A stretch of DNA of 64,000 nt from Haematococcus lacustris (lineage: Eukaryota > Chlorophyta > Chlorophyceae > Chlamydomonadales > Haematococcaceae). The stretch is from positions 8,358,760 to 8,422,759 of the forward strand of contig JASKMD010000019.1 of assembly GCA_030144725.1 (NCBI GenBank), in the 5' to 3' direction. The first letter of the stretch is position 1. Each line of letters opens with the position of its first letter. Below are positions 1 through 12,026 of this stretch, piece after piece. Both the position numbers and the translations under genes were made by a program. The notes beneath the pieces were generated by a model, which had not been told where the DNA came from, did no database searches, and was given only the letters and a program-made list of their open reading frames with translations.

Positions 1-753
1 AGCATACTGACTGGGGAATGGGACCAGGCCACACAGCGCTACCACCCAACAGCACACAGCCTGGGGCCACGCTGAGGCAAGCCACCATCTCCTTGCCACT
101 GGGCGGTGAACAAGCTCACAGGGCGGGTGGAAGCAGCCCTGAGCTGATAAAGGTTGGCGTTGCAGGAAGTGACGAGGAGTTAAAGCATAAGTATGGGGCA
201 GCCTAGGCCAGCGGGGCAGCTGTGAAGTTGAGGCTGCCCTCTATGCATTATTGTAGAGGCAAGGTTGCAAATGGCAGCAAGGCGGCCTTTTGCAGCTGAC
301 GGGCAGGGGCTGTCTACAGCAGCCAGACACACTCAGCAACGACAACCAGCTATACTCAGCAACAACTGCATGGACGTGAGCCTGGCTGCTGCATGGCTGT
401 AAAGCTGCTTGCTGCAGGCCAGGCAGAACTCAGGGACACACAGGGCACACCTAGCGCCTGGTCCACCCCAACCAGCAACCCTGCTCCCGCCAGCCAGCAG
501 CCTATGCCATGGTGGGTCGCCCATGCACGTCAACCTAGACCAGCAGCTCAGTACAACCCTGCACCTACCAGCTGTCCACCATGTCTTTCGTATGGTCTGC
601 TGGCTTGGGAATGCCCTTGCTTAAGTTATGCCGGGGTACCCCTGCTCAAGCTCGGCCTAGCACATTTCTGCTGCAGCTGGGTAGAGGGACACCTCTAGCT
701 ATGGCTGGGCTGGGCTGGGCTGCAACCCTGGTCACGCCTGCGTGCTGGCCCAC
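1..753. other. No recognisable gene; expected downstream part of XRN
   Basis: The 5'-3' exoribonuclease on the minus strand should continue here, but I find no further XRN exon after the donor at 753. Only short shadow frames are present, and nothing resembles the next conserved XRN block. The region may be a long intron or decayed sequence. A short GGGCT run lies near 702-721. Confidence 0.4.
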
Positions 754-1381
754 CTCCTCGGCCTCCTTGGCTGACTTGAATCGGCGGGATCGCTGCTGGT
801 TCATCTTGGCACGAGGTGCACAGCCTGGCAGAAGCAGGAGTCAGGATTGCAAGCAACCATGGCCCCCTGCTGAAAACCCATTTGTGGTCATGCAGCTGGC
901 CTTCTTTGTGTAGCACCATATGCCATACAACGGCCACTGCGATGGCGTGAGCTGTGCTGCAGGCTGACTCCACAGGGGCCCTCGAACATGCAACTGGCTT
1001 TAATCTGCACTCTGTGTGCTTTGCTGTGTTGTGCCGTGCTGTGCAACCCACCGTCAATAGCCATGAATAGCAACTTTTGTGGCTTGATGATTTGAATCAG
1101 CTTGTCAATGTAGTCGAAGATGCGCAACATCATGTCATCTTCGCCCAACTTGACTTCGCGCTGGTTGGCGTGCGTGCAATTATGAATGATGCCATTCATG
1201 TCCAGATACAAGTTGTCGATCTCTGGGGGCCCTTCCGTCGCTGTAACTTTCTGATTTAGCAGCGGGTACCGCTCGCTCAACCATCGATAAAACTTGGGAA
1301 TGCCTGTTGCGGAACCCAGAGGCTGCGTCAGTGAATCCAAGACCATAGGTACCAGGATGGCGCTTCAGCACACGCACCCAT
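754..1381 (-). CDS. 5'-3' exoribonuclease (XRN family), N-terminal exons, partial
   Basis: XRN enzymes degrade 5'-monophosphate RNA processively in the nucleus or cytoplasm. Three exons are supported on the minus strand. Exon 1 is only the 4 coding bases ATGG (1381-1378) before a gtgcgtg donor. Exon 2 (1303-1052) follows a cag acceptor, and the joined start reads MGIPKFYRWLSERYPLLNQ, then NLYLDMNGIIHNCTH and LLFMAIDG. Exon 3 (824-754) gives CAPRAKMNQQRSRRFKSAKE and ends at a gtgggc donor. These blocks match the XRN N-terminal domain, including the acidic YLDMNGIIH metal site and the basic MNQQRSRRF stretch. An alternative in-frame ATG at 1346 would add residues read from the intron-like pyrimidine-rich tract, so I prefer the spliced start. 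The remaining conserved XRN domains are not seen between 1 and 753. Which XRN paralogue this is cannot be told from so little. Confidence 0.85.
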
Positions 1382-2647
1382 CTCTACTGTGGGCGCTGGG
1401 CGAGTCTTAACGAGTTACAAAGTAATACTAGCTAGTGGGCGTTTATCAAGGGGCAGTTTCTTCCAAACGAACTGTACACCCGGGCGACATGAGCCCCATG
1501 ACGGGGATCATTATTTTCAGGAGGGGAGGGGTGGCTTTGCCTGCTTGGCTGCCACATTAGTCTGCAGTGGGATTCAGTGGAAGGCAGTGCACTGCATTGC
1601 ACTGCCTCCACCCTGGCCCACCTTCAAACGGCCATAGTGCTAGGCCAGGTCAGGTCAGCTCAGGTCAGTAAAATTTATTCCCATGTATAGTGTTCAGAGC
1701 TCAAAGTAGTCGCCTGACCCTAGGACAGTGAGCCTGACAGTGTCACGTTCTGGGAAGATGCATGGAGGACACATGGCGGAGGGTTGGGGTTAGGGTTTGA
1801 CAAGGCACTAGTCTGTCACGGAGAACTCTGTCTGAGTAAGCAGATCCACCTCCCTTATCAGCCCAATAAGCAAGAAGTACCAATGCAAAGGCAAAATGAG
1901 GTTGCCTCACTACTAGTTCTGGAAACGCACTGTAACTAGGGGTCACTGGGGGTGGTGTCTTGTCTGTGTGGGATCATGTTCCCATGCACATGGCATAGGC
2001 ACCTTCCACCTACATTCTTACCTGACCCCTGTGACAGGGCTATACCCCAGAATTGGCATGACATGCATGCACTTATGTTGAGCTGATGACAGCTGAGGAG
2101 AGTGGGCACACACTACTGTGCCACAGGCTGCTGCTGCTGATGAGCGGTTTTGCAGCCGCTTGACAGTGCATGTGCAGGATAGAGCATCAGTGAGTGCATA
2201 GTAAGAACCAATGCGCTGTAAGAACCAGTGCGCCTGCATTTCCCGCTACATCCAGCCACCCCAGGCGCCTGGCGTGGGGGGGGGCTTAAATTACCTGTCC
2301 GCCCATGACAACTCAGACAATTAGACACATGGACAGATTAGACAATAGTTATGATCACATGTGGTCCGGAAACCTCGCTGTGTCGTGACCGCATGTCTGT
2401 CAAGTCCAATACGGAGGCAAACACAGAAAAAGCATTACTTCAGTTGCCATCATAATCGCCGGCCTGGTATGGTGCTGGTGTGAATCGTGTGCCGAAGTTT
2501 TCACAGCCATGCCGACCGTGTCAGCTATCTGACAAATCAAAGCTATTGACAGAGTGACATTTGGAGCAACACCATTCCAACGGCCGGCTAGTAGGGTGCA
2601 ACAGATACAAGCCTAATAACCAGCAGATAGTGCGTCGAGCTACAGCG
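1382..2647. promoter_or_regulatory. Intergenic region between divergent XRN and carbonic anhydrase genes
   Basis: The two start codons point away from each other across about 1.27 kb, so both promoters must lie here. I see no convincing TATA box. The middle (about 1963-2240) holds a Fanzor tail fragment, listed separately. Nothing else is recognised. Confidence 0.4.
1963..2240 (-). mobile_element. Fanzor 3'-end fragment (copy 2 type)
   Basis: On the minus strand this stretch aligns by eye with the end of Fanzor copy 2 and its 3' flank (about 28175-27965). A short frame reads VKRLQNRSSAAAACGTV then stop, against copy 2 YKRLRDKPPKAQEQPAEAQ then stop. The non-coding sequence after the stop shares blocks such as gcacacactactgtgcc and ccacctacatt in the same order. 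The two regions are diverged, so this is an old insertion or relic. No target-site duplication was identified. Confidence 0.55.
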
Positions 2648-5600
2648 ATGGTGATAACAGCGTGGTTCCTCGCCGCCTTGGCCGCGGCTCTGGTTTTTGG
2701 GTCTCAGGGCTGTGTGTTCTTAATGGGCGAGGCACCAGACTCGCTGGTGCGCTTTGGCGGCGTCCAAGGGACATAGCGTTCCCGACACCATCCTATCCTA
2801 TCGCGACATACAAATCCCGATTGCGAACGCCGCTCGAGTCGCAAGGCAAGTACCTACTAGCGAGTGCCATTCCGTTATGTTCGCAGGCTCAACACCCTGC
2901 AGGCACGCACTGGACGTACGGTTTTCGGGGTACGTGCCGTGCAGTATTACTTATGGCACCGTAACCCTCCCTCCACCTCCCACCTCATCATCCGCCTGGC
3001 CTCCCACCACCTCTCACCCTTCACCCTCCTACCCTTCATCCCTAGAGAGTCACTATACAATTTGTTTCTGAATGTAGGTGCTGATTGGGACGGTTTTGAT
3101 GATATGAACACAAGCTGGACATGCATGACTGGAAAGCGCCAGAGCCCAATAAACATTGCGCTCAAATCCCCAAACACAGGTACAGGCTACAGGCATGGGA
3201 CACAGTCAATACCGTAGCCATTGTCTGCTCATCTCCATGTCTTCACGACTGCAACTGCCACCATCCTTATGCCTGCCCCCTCCCCCACCCCATCCTGCTG
3301 ACCGTACCACCACCCTCGTCCCCCACATGCACCCGTGTGCCTGACCATGCCTTTGCCCTTGACACAGCCTGTTTGAAGCAAACCAGCTCCCTGCTCCCTT
3401 CCCTGCTTTCGACATGTTCTGTGTCTGCAGTTCCGGGGCAGCCTAGGCTGAAGACCACCTGGTCCTACACCAGGCTGAACAGCAACGGCAGCAACATCAA
3501 GGTAAGGCCCGACCATCTGCTGGTGCACCTGTTGCCCATGTCAGCATTTATCCCCTTACATCCCTGCATGTTGACTGCTGCTGCACGCTTGCATGTGAGA
3601 TCTGATGTCTCACCTCCCAACCCACCTCTCCTGGCCTGCACTCTCCTAACCCGGCCCTTCCTCAATCCTACCTGGCTGGCCCTTCCCACCTTATCCCTGA
3701 CCTGTCTTTCTCAACGTTTTTCTTCCCAGTCACGTCCCTGTTCTTGGCCCAATCCCAGTCAAAGTCAGATTAGTCTGAATTCTGGCCTGGGCCTCTGGTC
3801 CTGGTCCTGGTCCTGGTCCTGGTCCTGGTCCTGGTCCTGGTCCTGGTCCTGGTCCTGGTCCTGGTCCTGGTCCTGGTCCTGGTCCTACTCCTGGTCCTGG
3901 TCCTGGTCCTGGTCCTGGTCCTACTCCTGGTCCTGGTCCTACTCCCGGTCCTGGTCCTGGTCCTGGTCTTACTCCCGGTCCTAATGTTGGTGTTGGCTGG
4001 CTTAGTCTGGATCCTGCCCTGGGCCTCAGGTATTCAACAATGGGCACACGGTCCAAGTGCAGTGGAACACTGCTGAGCTGCGCAGCCGCATTCTGGTTCC
4101 CAACGTTGGTGAGTTTGACATTTGCCGCCACCAGGCAGGTGGCTAGCTGTGTGGTTGAGACAGTTAGGCAGTTGAAACAGCAGCATAGCAATAGCCAGAC
4201 TGCATGGCAGCTGGCAATGTAGGTAGGGTAAGTGGGTGATTGTTGGAGGAAGGCAACAGAAGGTGTTTGCTAGGATGTTGTGGGTGGGAGGCAGGCAGGA
4301 GCCATCAGCCAGTCACACAATCATATGGTGGATTTTTGTTTGTTCGCCGGCTGCCACCCTCCTCCGCCTCTCACTTCCCTCCACCCCCATCCCCTCCTGG
4401 CGCTCAATGGCTCTGCCCTGGCAGGAGGGCATGTGGTGGACGTAGCCCGCTCATCTGTTAACGCTAGCTACCTCCCCGTCATCGCCACACCCCTGCAGCT
4501 GCATTTCCACACGACCTCAGAGCATACTTTGGAAGGTGAGGAGTGAGATACCCTGAGTGGTAAGCCTTGAGTGGTTAGCCTTGAGTGGTTAGCCTTGAGT
4601 GAGCATACCCTGAGTGAGATACCCTGAGTGAGCATACTCTGGAAGGTGAGGGGTGTGGGGCAGGTATGGGCGAATGGGGTATGGCGCTGCAGCTGGGCCA
4701 CCCAGCAGCAGGCCCAGTACAACTAGCTCGATGAGAACAGGCTAAGCTGTGTAGGCATAACAACTGGCACAAGACCATACTTTTTGCGGTATTTATGTGG
4801 TTTTTACGCGGTATTCACGCAGGTGTCTGAACTTGGAACTTGCATGGTTTCACTGGTGTAGGTCGCTATGAGCACAGAAACCACAATGGCATAGCCTTGG
4901 GGAAGGCAGTCATGCAAGCTTGTGAGGCTTGCAGTGTGAGTGACTTTCTTTGCTGTAGCCACCATGAATGCAGCTCAGTGCACTCGTAGCGTCATCAAGT
5001 TCATATTAGCGTCATTTAGCAAATAGCAAAGGAAGCGCAGGTCAAGGAGAGGAACTCATTGCAGTGTAGGAGCGATGGAATTGGTGAGAGTGTGCGTCGG
5101 CGTTGCTGACGTGTGTGAGCAAAACAACGTTATGTCTGGCATGTTGTATAGGCCTGGGTCACCATGCACGCTGCAGGAGCCTATTATCCCCTGGAGCTGC
5201 ACATCGTGCATGTGGTGCCGCAAACCTCCCTGCCTGCCTGCCCAGCCTCAGGCTGCCTGGCAGTGGCTGGTGAGTGTCTAAACTCGATGATGCATGAATG
5301 CATCAAACGCCTGTAGTTCAATAGAGGCCCCAGGCTATTGGCAGTTCAGTTTCTACTCGCCACCTCCAGCCCTTGGCCCCACCCCACAGCGCCTGGCTCA
5401 CCACGTTTGTTGGCTGCGCTGATCGTGCTGATGCACCTGGCTGTTGCATTAGCCAGACCAATTGCATAGGCCGTTCCGATTGTATTGGCTGGACTGACCA
5501 TTCTAGCTGAGCCTGATGATCTGGCCCAGCAGGCTCAGTTGAGTCGCTGCCATTGGGTCAGGTTCATTGGGGTGTGGGCAGACATGTCACAGTGTGCAGG

Positions 5601-7248
5601 GTTGGGGTGTGCATGTCCAGGGGTGATGCTGGCCTTGTCTGATGATGACGCGGACAACCCTACCCTGGATAGCATCTGGAGTGTGATGCCCGTTCGAGAG
5701 GGGGTGGGTGCCCGCCCCCTCCTGCTACGACTGTGATGGTGGATCCTGCTGCTGCAGCAATCACATTCACCACTGTCCTTGCCACCCGTGCCGCTGTCAG
5801 TGCTTCGTTCTTGCCAACACTGTTGCCACCGCTGCTGCTGCTGCTGCTGCTCTCGTTGCTACTGCTACCACTGCCGCCCTCACTGCTGCTGCTGCCACTT
5901 CTGCTGCCCCCTGGCATTTGCAGCTTGTGAATTATATGCCAGTAAACACGACTCTGAACATCCAGGCCCTGTTGCCTAGGAACAGGTAAGACCAGCAGCA
6001 GCAGCAGCAGCATGTAGGGCAGCCAGGGACATTGGATGCCGCTGCCGGCCCACCCTGCTGCTGCTGCTGCTGCCTGGTGCAGGACATACGTACAATACTC
6101 AGGCAGCCTGACCACCCCTCCCTGCACTGAAGGGGTGCTGTGGCATTGTGAGGAACAAGCCCACCCACCACCCACCCATCCCGACCCCGGCAGCCACTGA
6201 CGTCACCCCCCTGCTGCACCGTACCCCTCACACTTCACAGCCCTCACCACCACCACCACCACCACCACCACCACCACCACCACCACCACCACCACCACCA
6301 CCACCACCACCACCACCACCACCCACTTTTCACGACATAACCACCTTGCTTTGCCTTACTGTCTAGCACCTGCGAGGGGTGTTAGTTCTAACCAGGCACA
6401 TAAATGTGCGCTGGGGTGAAAGGTTGGTCTCCTTGGGGCAAGTGGGGTGTGTGCCAAGTGCTTGTTGCACTGATCTCTTTCTATGCCCGGTACTGAGTCC
6501 CTGGCAGGGTGTGTGGGTGTTGCCCAGCGCCATGTACCATGCAGCACCACTGCACTGCACAGCGCAGCACAGCACCTCCCCCTGTGCGCCTGCTGCCCAC
6601 CTGGCTGGCTGCCTGGCTGCCTGCAGTGTTCACCAACCCTGTCACCATCTCCCTGCGCCAGCTCAGGGCGTACGAGCTGGCAGTGGGCCTCAAGGAGTGG
6701 TGAGGCGGGCGGGAGGTTAGGGGGAACAAGGGAGGTACGAGGGGGAGGAGTAAGGACAGGGGGAAAAGGAGGCAGTACTCAGCTAAGCTGCACTACATCA
6801 CTGCACAGCACTCCCCTATAGGCTGTACATGTGACATGCATATTGATGCGGGACATGTTTGATGTGGTATACACACACTGTCATCCATGTGTGTTGTTGC
6901 AGTGAGGGGCGCTCAAACCGCAAGCTGCAAGCTAGTGCCCAGACCCACCGCAAGCTAGCCACCTCACATGCCCCACCCACCACCCACTCCTTTGTTCGAG
7001 GCGCCTACTCTGGCTTTGTCCGAAGCCCTCCTGCCACCACCACCTTCCTGGGTGCTGGAAGCAATGTCCAAGCCGCAGACGCGACGCTGCTGGCCATGGC
7101 TGCTCAGCTGCTGCCCAGCAGCATGCGGCGTCTGAGTGGTGATGACAGCGAACGCACAGCTGTTGGGGAGTGTAGGGTGGTGTCCATGGGATTCAGCAAC
7201 CGGGACATCATGCCCATCAACAATCGCACCCGCTTGGTTTACAGGTGA
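2648..7248 (+). CDS. Alpha-carbonic anhydrase, secreted, 12 exons, 449 aa
   Basis: It interconverts CO2 and bicarbonate, probably outside the plasma membrane as part of carbon acquisition. Exons: 2648-2746, 2887-2929, 3078-3179, 3431-3501, 4030-4108, 4425-4535, 5177-5269, 5621-5703, 5801-5985, 6083-6147, 6627-6699, 6903-7248. They sum to 1350 nt and all phases agree. The protein starts with a signal peptide (MVITAWFLAALAAALVFGSQ). It then has HWTYGFRGADWDGF, GKRQSPINI, VFNNGHTVQVQW, LQLHFHTTSEHTLEG, YYPLELHIVHVVPQ and SGSLTTPPCTEGVLWH. The three zinc histidines are visible as H158, H160 and H177, so the enzyme should be active. Odd points are an Ala/Thr-rich insertion (exon 9, from a GCT-rich tract) just before the ALLPRNR segment and a long C-terminal region (exon 12) ending INNRTRLVYR. 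The exact ends of exons 2 and 9 rest on phase and consensus only. Confidence 0.92.
3797..3985 (+). repeat. GGTCCT hexamer array in intron 4 of the carbonic anhydrase
   Basis: About 30 copies of a 6-bp unit, with tac and ccc variants in the last third. It lies wholly within the intron 3502-4029. The hexamer keeps frames open on both strands (Trp-Ser and Gly-Pro repeats), which are not genes. Confidence 0.95.
4550..4640 (+). repeat. Short degenerate repeats in intron 6
   Basis: Units of 14-15 bp containing ccttgagtggttag or ccctgagtgag are repeated several times right after the exon 6 donor. Confidence 0.8.
6239..6322 (+). repeat. CAC trinucleotide array in intron 10
   Basis: Nearly pure CAC repeats of about 84 bp lie between carbonic anhydrase exons 10 and 11. 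The proline frame across it is not coding. Confidence 0.95.
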
Positions 7249-8782
7249 TCGGGTAGTTAGGTGGTTGGGAAGCCACAGGGTCATGGGTATGTGTGTGTTT
7301 CAAACTACAGCCATGTTGTGGCACCAGGGACTGCAGAAGCTGCACATGCACTGAAGACATGGGAAGGCCATGCAGCCGCAGCAGCCACCTACCACATCTG
7401 TCTTAGCCACAACGACAAGCAGGCCGATGACAGCTGCTGTCAAGAGTAGGTCACAGCCAGTCGCAGCTGGGCAGCAGAGGTATGACAGCTGCAGTTGAGA
7501 GGGGAACAAGGACAGTTTGCAGCTGAGCAGGAGGTGCATAAAGCGCAGCTGTATACCACTTGTTGTGGAGCTGATAGCCTAACTAGGAGCAGTGGCAGCT
7601 GTTCATGGCCCCAGGCATGGCCCCTGGTGGGGGCTGCCAGGTGGACTGCAGCGAGCATTTCCTGGACACGCTGCAATGCGTTGAGCAGAAGCCTGGTGCT
7701 TAGGGAGCTGAGGAGTATGGATGGGTGCAGTGGGTGAGCCCAAGCAGGGGGGTTTGCCCAGGGCCAATGGCAATCGCAGCACTGCATGCTTCAACCTATA
7801 GGCCACAACATGTTAGCAGCTGAAGGATTGAGCGGTAGGAAGATTGAAGATGGCGCATGGTCATGGAGACGGTATGACTAAGAGGTTATGTGGAGATATG
7901 GGAGATGGTGAATAGGTGCAGGCCCGCAAGGCAGCAGCAACAATTGAACCTTTTTGACAATCAGGCTGAGCCTAGTTGTGCATTCATCTTTCCTGGGTAC
8001 AGCTGCCACTTGGGCTTTGTGTGGCGGGTGGAGGACTGAGGCAGGCAGGGTAGGGTCTCAAGGGTTGTTGCAGTGCCAGGTGGCAGGCAGGTGTCAGGTG
8101 CTCAGCTTGGAGGTCTTCTCAGGGGTGGCATTGCTGCAGCGTCAGGTGGGCTGTCAGATGCTCAGGGCTTCCATTCACCATAACCATCGCATGCCACTAG
8201 CTTCTGCTAATGGTGGGCTAAGGCATTTGATTGCAGCAGCAGCATGATGTGTCATGAACATTTGCCTTCAAACAAACATCTCACATCGTTTTGTTTTTGG
8301 TCATGGTTGGCTGTGGCATTGTATGCATGCGTCCAAACCTGTAATGCACTGGACGGTAAATGATAGTAGCGGCCAGGGCAATGGCTTGGCGCATATATTG
8401 AATGTGTTGTTTGCACTGGTGATGGTCATGTTGAGCCTCGTCGTCGTCCCTACGATCAGACGGCATGGCAGCCTGGGGCGACATTGATGAGCTACTCACA
8501 TGGCAAGCTTAATAACGTTTTGGAAAGGGGGCCCCTTGAGAAGTTGTGCATAAACTACCTTGCTGCATTGCACCAAGTGGCGACTGTGGCTGTGGAACAC
8601 ATGATGACAGTTAGAAGGAGGATGTGCAAAAATATGTTGACGGTATAAAGATCGTCGAAACCATGTATGGCATGCTCCCCAGCTTCTCTTGGGGGGTGCC
8701 ACCTCCCACAGGGCAGGCCACATGTAGACCCCGGGGGGGGGTGAAGTTGGTCAGCATTGATGCGCTCAAATTGTGGAGTGGG
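7249..8782. other. Carbonic anhydrase 3' UTR and intergenic sequence
   Basis: No protein family is recognised on either strand. A TGTAA, the usual poly(A) motif of volvocalean algae, is present at about 8340, but this is weak evidence for a transcript end. Confidence 0.35.
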
Positions 8783-9149
8783 GTGGGAAAGCAGTGAGTG
8801 TTCCTTGCGCTTGCAGCACACACTAAACCAGTAGACAGCCTCATAACTGTCTCAACCCACAATGGTATCAACAGCGGCACAGTGGCCAAGACTGTAGCGA
8901 AATCGACAGGAAGAGTGATGCTCGTCGCATCGGCGCTGCAGGTTTGTTTACGGCGCGAAAGCCTGTAGTGGGTCGAAACTCTACCCCTGGATTGCTACAA
9001 CGTCCAGCAAATCTATCAGAAAGGAATTGCGCCCACCGTGCCGGGGGCGGTGTTGGTGCCGTGCGGAGCTGACTTGTGCACAGGTGAATCTATACCCTGT
9101 TTAACTGTCCCTCGGACTTCGTTCTAAGTCCTTGTGTCTGTTAATAGGT
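8783..9149 (+). repeat. Direct repeat A (partner of 19605-19963)
   Basis: About 360 bp closely matching 19605-19963 in the same orientation, with scattered substitutions and a short insertion near 8945. A frame within it reads TKPVDSLITVSTHNGINSG and is shared by both copies after a cag acceptor, so it may derive from an exon. I do not recognise the protein. The pair flanks the Fanzor copy 1 locus. Confidence 0.85.
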
Positions 9150-9346
9150 CACTGTAATGATGCTTATGGGAGCTTGTTATTGTTACTGATTGATGGGTTG
9201 TAGGACAGCAGGGCTTGCAGGTTGTCCATTCACTAGGGCGGTTCCCCCCCCCAGCTAATATTAGTATTAGAAAAAATAGCCAGCCAACCATATTAGCTCA
9301 TATTAGCTCCCGATTTGTGTTGCGCCTTCGTTCGTTTCCTAGCGCG

Positions 9347-12026
9347 ATGGCTGCGCATGGTGGGGCTGTGGCCCCTGAGCACCTAGTTGATGATGCGCCA
9401 TCGGAGGCCGCCTCATGGACCCAGAGAGTTAAGAAGAAGACCCACAACGTCGCTGACCTGCTGAACAAGTTAAAGGCTAGTAAGGCCGTGCGCAAGGACT
9501 ACCGCGCGATGGTCGACCTGAAACTTAAAAAGGTCATCATAGCGTGCGTGCTGTGCTGGACGACGGTGAGCTGCTCCAACATGACGACTGGGCAATGCCA
9601 GCATGACGACCGTTGCTTCAAGCGGGCCGCTGCCGTCCCAACTCCCACCATCTCAGGCAAGCACAATAGCAGTCCCAACTCGTAATGCTGGGCTAGAGCC
9701 TACAGCCCTGCAACCAAATCGTCCCGCAGACCTTGCTCTTGCAACCTTGCTCTTGCACCCTTGCTCTTGCATTCACCATGCATGCTTTGCCTTGTGCACC
9801 CTAGCTCTTGCATTCACCATGCATGCTCTGTCTGCCTGCTTGCCTGCAGCGAAGCGACTCTGTCCCAAACAACAACGTCTCATTGACAGGTTCTTTGCAT
9901 TGTTCGTGGCGACCTCCGGTGTACCATATGCTGTGTGCAAGAACAAATGGTTGAAGAGAGCTCTCACTGCCCTAGGAGCTGACACCCTGTCCCCAAAGAG
10001 GCTGAAGACTACCTTGGACAAGGGGGCAAAGAAGACTGCACAGTTCTACGCTGACATGCATGAGAGTCTGGCGATGAAGGTAGGGTTGGGCTATGTCGGG
10101 CTGGGCTAGGCCGGGCTGGGCTAGGCCGGGCTGGGCTAGGCCGGGCTGGGCTAGGCCGGGCTGGGCTTGGGATGGGTTGGACATTTTGTCCCTTGCTCTT
10201 GGTCCCTTGCACTTAGGTGACGTGTGGTGATCCCAAGCTGTTGCTTGGGGTCATCATGGACAGCCCTTCCACAAACCGTGCGGCCCTACGCCTACTGGAG
10301 CGCAAGTACCACTCTTGGATTTGCATGACCTGCTGTGTGCACGCCATGAACCTCATCTGCAAGGACCTTGCCAACGAGAACAAGACTGAATCCAAACACA
10401 CTGCCGTGGGCGGCTTCCTGAAGCAGGCAAGTTGCCGCGCGCCAGGTACCTACTAGTGCATGCATGTGTTGCGTGCAGGTTGTGCATGCATGCATGTGTG
10501 CATGCATGCATGCATGCAGGTTGTGCATGCGCATGCATCACGTTGTTGGGTGGTGCTCACAACGGTGCTCACAGGTGCAACACATCTCCAAGGTGCTCAG
10601 TGACTGTGACAAGATCTGCAACGCCCTCCAAGTCCAACAGACGGCCATCTTTGGTGATGTTCGAGAGATAGCCACCCACTGTGCTACTCGCTTTGCCATC
10701 CTCCACAAGATCTGCCGAGACCTGCAACGGAGTAAGGCGGCCCTTTGTGAGATGGTGGCCAGCGGAGCGTGGGAGACGCTCAAGTCCGCATCCGTCAACT
10801 CATATGTGCTGGAGGAGATGCAATCACGTCAGTGTTGATGGCAGGGGATCCACACACCGCACAAGGGCCTGCCACCAGCCTAGCAACAGCCTAACGACAG
10901 CCTAGCAACAGGCCAGCAATAACATGATCTTGCCACCGTGTCTTGTGTGCAGCGTGCTGGTGGAAGAAGCTGGACGTTGTGGTTCGCCTGATGCAGCCAA
11001 TCAGCAATGCCATACACCGCCTTGAGGGCGACCATCCTACACTGAGCCAGGTAGGAGCTGAAGGGATAGTAGGGGGAAGTGGGAAGAGGATAAGCGGGAG
11101 AGGGTTTGCTACAGCTACTGCTGGCCCGGCATCAGTCAGCAACTCAGCATCGATGCCTTGTCTTGTGACTTACAGGTCATGCGGATCTGGGACGACCTAG
11201 TGGAGCACGCAAAGACCTGGGCGGCTAGTCGAGGTGATGTCGATGGAGAGGACAAGGTGGACGCAGATTTCGTGAGAGGCGTGCACAAGCTCTTCAAGGA
11301 CCGCGCCGCAAAACACTACCAGCCTGTCATGGCTGTTGCTAGGTAAGATGGTAAAACCCGCCCTGCTTGTGTCCTGCTGTGCCTGCCCAAGTACCCCTGC
11401 ACTAGTACCCTGCCCTAGTATTGAAACCCCTTTGTGCTTCGTCTGGATCACCCTGCCCTGCCCTTTTGCTTGCTTACCTGACTTTTAGGCTGTTGGACCC
11501 GATAAACTTCAAGTACCTTAACCACGTGGAGCAACCTTACCCAGACTTTGAGATCCTGACTGAGATGCAACGGGTGGAGCTGGAGCCAACAATTGCACGG
11601 CTAGCTGAAGTCCCCATCCGCATGGTCCAGGCTGAGCTTGTCAAGTTCGAGAATACAGAGTGGAGCCCCGCCATGAAGAGGAGGGCCTTGTCCATTCTGT
11701 CAATCCAGCAACCACCGGGCCGGGCCGTCATCCCCATCGCAAGCATCAACGCCCGCAAAGCCTTTTGGAGCGTGACGGCATCCAATGATTTCCCTGTCCT
11801 TGCCAAGGCAGCTGTCAAAGTGCTTTCGGTGCATGTCTCTACAGCTGCTGCTGAGCGCAACTGGTCCAAGTGGAGCCTTACCTATTCCAATGCCCTACGC
11901 AGCAACCTGGGCGTGGAGACTGCCAAGCGTGACATCTACCTCAAGGCCAACGTCGAGGAGACGGACAACATGGAGCGGGACAACATGGCACCCCCCCAGG
12001 AGACCCTCATCAACATTATGGCGTAG
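9347..12026 (+). CDS. hAT transposase (BED-like N-terminus, DUF659, hATC dimerisation)
   Basis: Cut-and-paste transposase of the surrounding element. Exon 1 starts at ATG 9347 (MAAHGGAVAPEHLVDDAPSE) and runs to a gtgagc donor near 9568. Later exons are about 9850-10079 (KRLCPKQQRLIDRFFALFVA), 10217-10424 (VTCGDPKLLLGVIMDSPSTN), 10575 to about 10830, about 10953-11049, about 11176-11342 and about 11490-12026. The IMDSPSTNRAAL...CCVHAMNLICKDL block is the DUF659 RNase-H-like segment with its Asp. The end (FWSVTASNDFPVLAKAAVKV, then STAAAERNW) is the hATC dimerisation domain. The exon ending FLKQ uses a gcaagt donor, so it is a GC-AG intron. Between exon 1 and 9850 a further small exon may exist. 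No in-frame stop was found in the recognised exons, so the gene may be active. Confidence 0.85.
10090..10168 (+). repeat. GGGCT-type repeat in a hAT transposase intron
   Basis: Alternating gggct and aggcc-type pentamers right after the donor at 10080; the same pentamer family as the array at 52157-52617. Confidence 0.9.

Noticed and set aside
3121..3984. 287-aa plus-strand frame with Trp-Ser repeats
   Set aside because: It reads through carbonic anhydrase intron 4 and its hexamer array; only 3431-3501 is coding, as an exon.
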